Shown here: positions 56,043-64,000 of the stretch, one piece after another
Numbering within the stretch: the first letter of the stretch is position 1
Layout of the letters: each line of letters starts with the position of its first letter
Assembly (NCBI GenBank): GCA_023512835.1
Contig: CM042089.1
Coordinates: 51,049,004 to 51,113,003 of the forward strand
Reading direction: 5' to 3'
From: Taxillus chinensis
Lineage: Eukaryota > Streptophyta > Magnoliopsida > Santalales > Loranthaceae
Length of the DNA: 64,000 bases
Program-made: the position numbers and the translations under genes
The notes under the pieces: generated by a model
Told to the model about the DNA's origin: nothing
Seen by the model: only the letters and a program-made list of their open reading frames with translations
The model's database searches: none

Positions 56043-56548
56043 TCTTACTACATGAAGTCAGAAGCACAAACGTCAGAACGTGTTCGACAACTATCGAGTT
56101 TAACTACCTCTACCCCATTATCAAGTCAAGTAGTACATGGCATCACACACATTTCACACATTGCATCAATCAACATTGCACACAGTTCAATTCACAGTGC
56201 ACACAGCTCAAATGAGCAAGGACCTTTCCTTGCAGTCATGCTCAAGGTACTTCAAGAAAAATCAGAGCTACACAGTTCACACCTTATCACATTATTCACA
56301 TTGTCACAATTCAATCCACATTGCACATAGCATTTTTTCCACATGTACAGCATCCACACAAACACACATAAGCAAATGCAACTAGTGCCCTAATGCCCAT
56401 GCATTCAAACCCTACCACAAGACCGGACTACCCCAAGTACACCTTAGAGGCTCAAAGAGGACCATGTTGATCAGGCATGTCCCTCCAGGCTCCTCCAAAG
56501 GACTCAAGATATCCAAGTCCGCCCACTACCCTAGGCCAACTAGACCAT

Positions 56549-56560
56549 GCTCTGATACCA
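56549..56560 (-). other. Primer-binding site, initiator Met tRNA
   Basis: On the minus strand TGGTATCAGAGC, perfect, three bases from the 5' LTR (which starts at 56564 on the + strand). Confidence 0.9.
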
Positions 56561-56563
56561 TAC

Positions 56564-58333
56564 TGTCACGCCCGGATTTCCAACCCGAGGAAACCGATTC
56601 GTGACTCCCCTTTTACCCACATGGAGGGCAAAGGGGTCAGGATACAAACCCTGAATATAACATTTTAAACATCCACAACACATTCAAGAAAGTAATGTTC
56701 ATAAAAGCAATCCATAATCCAAACCAGTCTTTATTACAACAAATCCTCTTTTCAATCCATCCCCACTTGGGTTACATCAACTCCCATAAAATAACATAAA
56801 TGAAAGGCAAGAAAAGTAAATAAGGTCTTCCACCTTGGGGTCCCACCTAACGCCCGTATGTTCCTGAAAGAAGGCACAACATAGAGGGAGGGGTGAGCAA
56901 CCACGGCTCGGAGGGATCATGTCTCCCCAACCTATCCCATGCTCCTAGCGTCTACATGAGGGTGTGTACAGGTGCAGGGTAGTGACAATAAGATATAAAC
57001 AGGTTGTATTCCACGATCACATGGCATACACATATCCACAGCCATATAGGCTAACATATCCACAGCCACTCAGGCTTAGCCACACGGGCTAACATATCCA
57101 CAGCCACTCAGGCTTAGCCACACGGGCTAACAGATCCACGGCCACTCAGGCATAGCCACACGGGCTAACATACCCACAAACCATATAGGCTTAGCCACAT
57201 GGGCTAACAGTTCCATCCCGGGCTTCCACACCACCGGGTTCCACAAACACAACTTACAAGGTCACACAGGCATTAAATCAAACACGTAGCATACACACTT
57301 TCATAGGCATAATACCAAACACTTGGTCCGCACAGCCAGTCAGGCATAAAATCAAACACTTGACATGCAGAGTCTCATAGGTATTTTACCAAACGCTTAA
57401 CATGCATACATTCACAAACCCACAAACCCAGCCACACAGGCATATTATCAAACACATACTAGGCATATTCACACAGACATATTCACACAAGCATTTTATC
57501 GAACACTTAATATACACTCACCATCCAACACCAGAAAACATCAAAAACCGCCATTGAAGGCCAACATCCATATAGGAGATCACACCTATATGGATTACAT
57601 ATATATATAAACAGGTATAATCCATAATTTGCCCTAGAACCCTAGAACAGAGGAGGATTTAGGAAGAACAGAACCCTTACCTTAAAGCAGATCCTCCTTG
57701 CTCCCGCGCTAGACGTCATCCTCCCCACGCAAGATGCTCCGGCAGCAACCAACAGCTCCCCTTCCTTCCCTCTCTCTAGCTTTCTCTCTCTCTCTCTCTC
57801 TACGACGACTGCAGCAGCTGAAGAGAACCCTAAACCTAAAACAAGGAGTCTTCACCTCTTTATATAGACAACTCAAACCCTAAAATGACGTAGTTTTGAT
57901 TAAATGAATCCCAAAGATCAAAAGGACGTAGTTTTGATGACGGACTACAACCTTTTTTTGCAACACACAGACAAAGCACTCATAATTTCACCATGGTCCT
58001 TTAGGAAAAAAGGATCAGAACAACAAAACAAAGGTAATGGAGGCTGCACATGAGAAAGCATTCTCACGGGCACCTCCAAATGCTCTAGAATTTCACCACA
58101 AGCCTTGGAACAATATCAGGAAGGCTCCCATGTAAAAATCTCCTTGCACGTGAAAAAGCATTCTCACGTGCACTCCCAATTAGGTTCAAACTTTTCCTCT
58201 AGCTTGCTTATCAACATACAAGATGATTAAGCCAAAGTGTGTGGAAAGAAAACTCCCTAAAACCCAACAATTACCACCCAAAACGGCAAAACTGCGACAC
58301 AGTCCTCACATCCCAAAAATGCGGGTCATTACA
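56564..58333 (-). mobile_element. 5' LTR of the 49097-58333 Tekay element
   Basis: 1770 bp, TGTCACGCCCGG...GGGTCATTACA on the + strand. It has the 38-bp repeat (57031-57207), a CT run (57770-57802), a TATA box (about 57859-57868), decayed ACGT palindromes (to about 57940) and a G-box inverted repeat (58146-58171, one mismatch). The second, inner G-box stem present at 50589 is decayed here (about 58046-58070). Confidence 0.9.
58146..58171. promoter_or_regulatory. G-box inverted repeat in LTR
   Basis: Arms GCACGTGAAAA (58146-58156) and TTCTCACGTGC (58161-58171) around AGCA, one mismatch; CACGTG in both arms. Confidence 0.5.
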
Positions 58334-58338
58334 CTCAC

Positions 58339-59304
58339 TCACCCAAGTGGCCACCTGATGTGTACCGGTGACTGCCCTCCAGCTGCAGGCTCTCTTACCT
58401 CTGCAGTATCACTGGGCAGCTCCACTGGTAGCGCTTCCTCTTGCGTTGGATCAGTGGGGAGATGGGTTCTGGCAATATTTTCCACCACTTCAGCAATAAA
58501 TGTGCATGCAGCATCAGATGTAGAGGAGGTGTGAGAAGCCTGGGGAACCGGTGCAGGTGGTCTATGTCTATTAACTAGGGCTCTAACTGAACTGCCCGTG
58601 TCCTCCGCGCGACTTCTCATACTAGACCTGGGTCGCTTCATTGGCTTCAGTTCCAGCCGTCCATCCTCGTAGATACTTTTGAAGACAAATTTGGCCGGCA
58701 GCGGCACCGCGGGTCGGTGATTGTAAATATTCGGTCGAAGGAACCTTAGGACTTTGGTCAGAATCAGTCCAAAGTAATCCTTCTTGGATTTGATCATGCT
58801 GTGTAGTTGTTCACCCTAATCTATCTTCCTTCCTTGTAGGATACTGCACATGATCTTCATTTGCTCATGGCTTGCAGAGTCATGACCAGTCTTCTGACCG
58901 GAGAACCCAATCTTCAGGGCTCCCCATCCTTTCTTACTAGGGTCGGAATACCCCAGAAAAGCTTTACATTCCTCTCTGGAAAGACTAGGTAGAGGTTCGA
59001 AGTTAACTTTAGGGAGTGGAAGAGCATCACGAAGTGTTTCGGCTGAAATCCAAATCTCCACTCCTTGAACTGTTCCCACCAGGTCGTCTCCAAAGATGGC
59101 TAACATCTCATGAAACTGCGAGACATATTCCACTAGCACATCTTGCATCCCATAGCATACGGATGTTATCCTCGACTAATCTAGGCGATTTCTAAACTTG
59201 CCCAACCAGCTGACTTTCTCGTTGCCAATGGCTTCCCAGTCTACACTGAAGCCCGGGACGATCTCACCTAATCCTTCTGCCATCGATGAGCTAGGTCCTG
59301 CCAT
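58339..59304 (-). pseudogene. N-terminal block of interrupted gene B (Ulp1-domain gene)
   Basis: Starts at the ATG 59304-59302 (MAGPSSSMAEGLGEIVPG), chosen because a TATA box lies about 180 bp upstream and the frame runs on for about 320 codons. In-frame TAG codons at 59178-59176 and about 58815 interrupt it. The first 165 codons (FHEMLAIFGDDLVGTVQGVE, TLRDALPLPKVNFEPLPSLS, ALKIGFSGQK) resemble the N-terminal 'plant transposon protein' type. They are followed by a basic patch (KPMKRPRSSMRSRAED) and a Pro-rich linker. I do not recognise a catalytic domain in this block. It continues, after removal of the Tekay element, at 49091 with one base of frame slippage. Whether gene B is a host gene or part of a further element is unclear. 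Confidence 0.62.
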
Positions 59305-60180
59305 AGAGGTTGTAGAGAGAGAAAGAGACACTCATAGAGAGAGATTGTAAGGTTCGAAGGTGGTCAAAGGAGAGAGAAAGAGAAAGAGAATGAGGATCGA
59401 AGAAAGAGATGGAGCGTTAGGGTTAGGGTTCGAATGTGAAAATGAGGAACATACCTTTGGCTCTGTCTCTATCAGTGACGTATATATGCGGTGGAAGTGT
59501 ACCGTAGAAGTCATATGCTCTGTCGGATCGTCTTCAGGATGCGCGTCTTTTTCTTTGACCCGTTTTCATCTTCCAGATCCACCCGTTGGAGTAGTCAAGC
59601 GATAAGTGCACGTCACCCCTTGTGTCGATCGATTTGGAATTTTAAGTGCACAGTGACGTGCTGACTTGTCTTCGACGCTTGAGCAATGAGGAAGCTGAAT
59701 CCATCAACCTTCGACCCTTGGGAAACTATGACTCTATGAGGCTGCGTTTAGGAGTGATTAAAAATTCTCTGAGCTTCGAGGCTTCGGCAAGTAGGCTTTG
59801 AGTCAGTAGTTCTTCGATGTTATTTGCTTCATAGTAGACTAAGGATTCAGCGACAATGGTGGATTTCCCTGGACCTTTTCAACACTTAACAACACTAATG
59901 TGATGCCTATAATATTTCACATAAAACCATGCATGATGAACAGTGCTGTAAGTGGAATTAAGATTACATGCTCAAAGCATGAATTCTTCCAACCGTAATA
60001 CCTGGTTTACATGTACAACTACTATAGAACGATCATTTACATTTCATAAAGCTTAGAAACGACTAAGTGCATCATCATTTACTTCTTTATGCAAGAAAAT
60101 GATCACAATGTTAACATAACATCTAGTAAACCATAGTTAGTCCATTGCAACAACCAGTCATGAAATTAGTAGTTGCCTCA
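59305..60180 (-). promoter_or_regulatory. Upstream region of gene B
   Basis: A minus-strand TATA box CATATATA (59481-59488) lies about 177 bp before the ATG. Between them is a telomere-like element (minus strand AACCCTAACCCTAA, 59417-59430) in a GA-rich leader; telo-boxes near plant transcription starts are known regulatory motifs. Further upstream are two CACGTCAC / GTGACGTG-like ACGT elements (about 59608-59665). Beyond about 59700 I see nothing recognisable. Confidence 0.45.
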
Positions 60181-62060
60181 CATATTTAGTAAAACTCACT
60201 CAGCGAAGGTGATCGGGGGATTTATACCCCCTTTTAGGGTCATTTTTGGTACATTTTCATACACTTTTGATTCATTTATGGCCCATCTGTGTTACATTTT
60301 CATATTTTTATGGCCTAACCCGAAAAGAAGGATTTCTTGTAGTTTTTGTGTATTTTTGGCTATATTTCTTGCAGGAATCCAACAATCAAAGAAGAATTCA
60401 CCAAATCCACAGAAGGAAGAAAGAATCCTAAAGATCTAAAGATCACAACGCCCAATTCTCATGAAGCCCATACTTTAAGTATGGCTTCGCAAAGACACAT
60501 TGATAATTTTCTCCTTCCCGGTCGGGTGAAATCCGAGAACGTTTGTAGGTGGTCGGGTGAAGCTTAATTTTCACCAGGAACTTGCGAAGATTCATGGAAC
60601 ATAACTCTCTTCTGGTCGGGTGAAGTTTGAAGACGCTACGGTGTGGTCGGGTGAAGATTTCTTCACCTGACTAAGCTCAAATTCCGACGATAGACTTCTT
60701 GTTTTTTCAGTTTACTCTTTCCCTTCCTGGACCGAAGGCATTTGAACAAAGGACAGGCACAAAACACTCAGGTCAAAGAAGAATTAATTGAAGAAATTTG
60801 AATTCAAATGGGTGCTTTGTATTTGGATTAAGGTATTTTATGGGGATTAAGAGGGGGATTTATATTATTTTCAAATTCAAAAATAGGGAGTTACATGAGA
60901 GTTAATATGGGCTAATTATTTGGAAGAATTATGAGAAATAATGGGAAATTCAAATTCAAAAATTCAAATATAGCCTTGGGAGGCTATAAAAGGGGAGTGG
61001 ATCCTTCATTTGTAATCATCCAATATTCAACAATTCTCTTCCATTCCATTCCTCACCTAGAGTAGAGAAAGAGAGAAAGAAGAAGGTTTGGGGCATCTCT
61101 TGGAGCTAAAAGGCAACCTACTGGGAAAAGAAGATCAACCTTGGAATTCTTGTTCTAAATAGGCAAGCTATCCTTTTTGGTTTTTCTAATCCATCTTCTG
61201 TAATTTTGTTGTTTTCAATTTAACTATGGAAGCTTAAAAACCCCTGATTAGGGTTAGGATGGAGTTTGATGTAATAAATTAAATTGTAATTTTTTAGTTT
61301 AATCTCTTTCACCTTGTGAGTATTTATTGAGTATCTTGGGTTGAAATATAAAATGGATTCTGGCCATTTCATTTTATCATATTAGGTATTTATGTGAAGG
61401 ATTGGAAAATGAAGCATAAGTACTGGAAAAATCAGGACATTCAAACTAGGGATTACATGACATGCGGCAACGAGTGTAATACTAGGATACCAAGTTAAGA
61501 GTGGGTGCGATGCTTGCTCTATACTAAACAACCCAATTCTTAAAGGGTCACCCGTCCCCCATGCTAGGGTGTACACAGAATTACTGCACTTGGAAAAGGC
61601 TAATTCATGCATTAGAGGTTGGGTATTAAATATTGTCCCAAGGAAAGAATTAGATTGAACTAAAACATAATCTTGAGAAAAAAATACATCAAATGAAGTC
61701 TTAACTCCAATCACCTTTATCAATTGAACTTTTCCCTACTCAAATCAACATTTCCATTTCTCACATATTTTCAAAAATCAAATTATTTAAATTCAGTTCT
61801 ATGTTTACATTGCTTTCAATCAAAATCTCTTTATAAGCTAGTTAAAATTTCCCAATTCTACATCCTTCCCTTGGGTACGATATTCAAACTTAAAATCCAC
61901 TTTATTACTTGTCACGATTTGTACATTTACAAAAACTCGATCAGAAGGCCTCACCCTCTCACTCTCGGATCAGCATGTGAGTTTGATTCAGGAACTAGGA
62001 ATGCACTGTTTAGTATACTCATGGTCAACCGAATCTTACCACAAACCCTGATCCACCAAT
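60181..62060 (+). mobile_element. Probable solo or partial LTR, Athila-like
   Basis: Non-coding, A/T-rich. It has a core promoter at CTATAAAAGG (60984-60993), a GA-rich leader, a long U5-like stretch with TTTGATGTAATAAATTAAATTG, and an end zone with CCCTTGGGTACGATATTCAAAC, similar in style to the ends of Athila/Ty3 LTRs. Four copies of GGTCGGGTGAA(G) lie at 60520, 60551, 60614 and 60645. I could not define TG/CA ends or a TSD, so the boundaries are approximate. Confidence 0.4.
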
Positions 62061-62363
62061 GATTTTCAGTTCAGCATAGATGACTTGAGAGACACGATAG
62101 TCCTATTGAGAATCAGAACACACACTCTAGCATTATCTAATTTACAACACAAGATATATACATAGAGTTTGGAGGTTGATCACTCGTATTTTCCTGTGAG
62201 TTGTCCTCTTCTTTTGTAGAGCACCATTTTTAAGTGCTTAATCATAAACTTTTTCACGTGGATAGAGCTCAACAGAGTTTCTTTTTCTTTTTCTTTTTTT
62301 TTTTGCAATTGATCAATAGTCAGTGAACTCCAACTATTACTTTGAAAAAAACATGTTCAAAGG
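62061..62363. other. No feature seen
   Basis: A/T-rich DNA with a T tract (about 62281-62303); nothing recognisable between the LTR-like region and the next LTR. Confidence 0.5.
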
Positions 62364-63668
62364 TGTTGGTCCCAGGAGAGCCTAAAGGGGAGGGGGCGAA
62401 TAGGCTCTTTGAAAATTCTTTCTCTCTCTTAATGGCTTAGACACTCACTCTGGTTAAATGATAAAATCAGTGCGGAAGATTAACCAGGTAGTGGAAGTAT
62501 GTTGCTTTATTATCTTAAGATAATTACAACAAAGCAAAACAGCGTTTTAGCTGATTACAACACAACACTTTGTTATAGTTACACACACTTGGCAGTGAAT
62601 CTCTGTGTTTGGCTCTTTACAAGATATACGCTTATGAGTGTATAAGTACAAGTAAGCACGCGCATTCTTATTTACATTGCTTCAAGCATATATATAGACA
62701 TCCTAGAAATCTATCTTGGAACTGCATTTTCCGAGCAGTGTGGAGCGTCGAAGTTCTTCATCGGAAAATGTTGAAGCTTTAACTGCTGCGGATGTGGAGC
62801 TCGAAATATTGGAAGCATAAGTTGTAATGAATTCTTTGCTTGATTCCAATTGCATTTGAGACTGCGTCCACATCTCCGTGTGTTCCATGTGTCGGCAGCT
62901 TTAGGTATTCAATGAGTTTGTCTTACATCGGGACGTAGCGAGTTGCTAGCATTAATTGAGCTAGAAGAGATGAAGCAGCGTCTTCTTGGTCCGTTGCAAG
63001 GTTCCTTACTCTGCATGAACGAAGCTCGGATCCTTACTCCATATCAGTGATTGCTTACTTCGTATGAATGAAGTCCTGGAATCCTTATTCCGTGTCAGTG
63101 CTTCCTTACTCTGCATGAGTAGTGGTTCGGAGAGCTTACTCCGCATCAGCGCTTCCTTACTCCGCATGAGTAATGGTTCGGATTCCTTATTCCGCATTTG
63201 ATGTCCTTACTCCGCAACAGTTTCCCTTACTCCGCTCGAATGACAGACTCAGATTTCTTCGTCCGTGTCTTCTTTTCCTTAGTCTGGTTGGAGTGACAAC
63301 TTCGATTCTTTCTCTCTCACAAGTCTCTTTTACTCCGTGCAAGATGTAGACTCAGGAACTTACTCCGCATTAATTGACATAATCTAGTTGAGTGTTAGAC
63401 GCGGGTTCCTAGTCGTTTTGTCAAGTGTTTAATCGGCATGAAGGGTCCTTACTCCGGATGATGACTTGGTTATATACCAAGTGAATGACGACACTCATAA
63501 TGATCCGGATCAGGATTATGTATCCTGTCCTTAGCTTTGTCCTCACATGAGTAGGTCCGGATTTAGAGTTAACTCATCTGCACAGACTTAATGGTAAACA
63601 TGAAACATCTTGAGTCAAATTACATAGGGTTTGTTCCACATTATCTAAATTCTCGGTTTAATCCAACA
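62364..63668 (-). mobile_element. LTR of the Ulp1-carrying family, minus strand (copy A3)
   Basis: 1305 bp. On the minus strand TGTTGGATTAAACC...GGGACCAACA, with inverted CGGAGTAAGG arrays (about 62995-63370). It is preceded on the minus strand by ATTGGGGGAGAC (63669-63680). It is the 3' LTR of an element whose internal part runs off the window at 64000. Confidence 0.85.
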
Positions 63669-63808
63669 GTCTCCCCCAATATGGATATGCCAAACCCTTT
63701 GTAATCTGATCCGGTAAGGTAGCAAGAAATAACACAGAGGTAAGGATTAAAGAGAATAGTTCCACTCAGTTACAGCAGGAATACATTAAGCCTTAGTATA
63801 GATATAAA

Positions 63809-64000
63809 TTATGGTACATACGGCTTACTATATTTGAAGATCATCCTTGCTGCATGCTCTTGTAGTGCCATTGTCTGCTTCTTGGAGAACTCGATGATAT
63901 TTTTCCAGTCATCATCGAAGGAGATAACAGATTTCAAGAAGTAGCAGACAAAGGCTCCACAACTGTTTCCATCGGGTTGCTGAGGCACATTCTTCTTGTT
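63809..64000 (-). CDS. Ulp1-like domain, C-terminal end of copy A3 (partial)
   Basis: Open minus-strand frame entering from the window edge and ending at TAA 63811-63809. It reads NKKNVPQQPDGNSCGAFVCY, a helix-rich segment (FDDDWKNIIEFSKKQTMALQ) and the family end KYSKPYVP. It contains the Gln and the catalytic Cys of the Ulp1 active site; the two plus-strand copies have Tyr at this Cys. The His and Asp lie beyond the window. No stop is seen in the visible part, so this copy may be the best preserved. SUMO-type protease activity is inference. Confidence 0.7.
   Translation of the reverse strand, partial: NKKNVPQQPDGNSCGAFVCYFLKSVISFDDDWKNIIEFSKKQTMALQEHAARMIFKYSKPYVP

Larger units (their letters stand above)
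49097..58333 (-). mobile_element. Tekay-type chromovirus, nearly complete
   Basis: LTRs 49097-50888 (1792 bp) and 56564-58333 (1770 bp), with PBS beside the right LTR and purine tract beside the left, so the element reads right to left. Flanks are CTCAT (49092-49096) and CTCAC (58334-58338), a TSD with one change; the first LTR base has also changed from T to C. Internal order: gag (from 56042), protease, RT, RNase H, integrase, chromodomain (end at 51170). It is the best-preserved Tekay copy here, with long open blocks and only a few stops. It interrupts gene B. Confidence 0.9.

Noticed and set aside
59417..59430. Interstitial telomere
   Set aside because: Only about two units; too short to be telomeric, so treated as a possible telo-box.

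Overview
This is plant nuclear DNA, most likely from an angiosperm with a large, repeat-rich genome (probably a eudicot, though the sequence does not fix the species). I found no intact host gene, tRNA, rRNA or CRISPR array. Almost all of the window is nested LTR retrotransposons in various states of decay. The evidence is paired long terminal repeats with TG...CA ends, 5-bp target-site duplications (TSDs), tRNA primer-binding sites, polypurine tracts and broken gag/protease/RT/RNase H/integrase reading frames.

Layout. (1) 1-2680: a reversed Tat-type LTR fragment, then the left part of a Tekay-like LTR. (2) 2681-29999: a complete Tat/Ogre-type Ty3 element on the + strand, flanked by ATGCC. 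It has 3-kb LTRs, an arginine-tRNA-type PBS, an extra ORF1 before gag, protease, RT-RNase H, a second (archaeal-type) RNase H, integrase and a 3' minisatellite. Its 5' LTR is split at 4884-14685 by a miniature TRIM element fused end to end with a complete minus-strand Tekay chromovirus; the pair shares one CAAAC duplication. (3) 30005-32989: the rest of the Tekay element hit by the Tat element, itself hit by a solo LTR with TSD CAGTC (31026-32738). (4) 32990-41808: tandem copies of a retroelement with LTRs but no recognisable RT or integrase. Its single long frame looks like the plant-transposon-protein type ending in a Ulp1-like (C48) cysteine-protease fold. A third copy enters from the right edge on the minus strand (62364-64000). 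(5) 41815-42510: an integrase fragment of Athila/Tat type. (6) 42.6-59.5 kb: a different Ulp1-domain gene on the minus strand, cut into three blocks by a solo Tat LTR (44316-48403, TSD GAGGG, itself containing a solo Tekay LTR with TSD GGTGC) and by a complete Tekay element (49097-58333). (7) 60181-62060: an LTR-like non-coding region.

How the parts relate. The autonomous families (Tat, Tekay) once supplied gag, RT and integrase; every copy here carries stops or frameshifts. The TRIM and the Ulp1-carrying LTR family lack these functions and would have needed them in trans. Tekay LTRs share a promoter layout: palindromes with an ACGT core, then a TATA box, then a GA repeat. Most Tekay copies also carry a G-box inverted repeat whose stem is kept by paired base changes.

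The most unusual material is the Ulp1-carrying LTR family (two copies with the catalytic Cys changed to Tyr, one with Cys), the interrupted minus-strand Ulp1 gene, the TRIM-Tekay fusion, and the conserved LTR stem.
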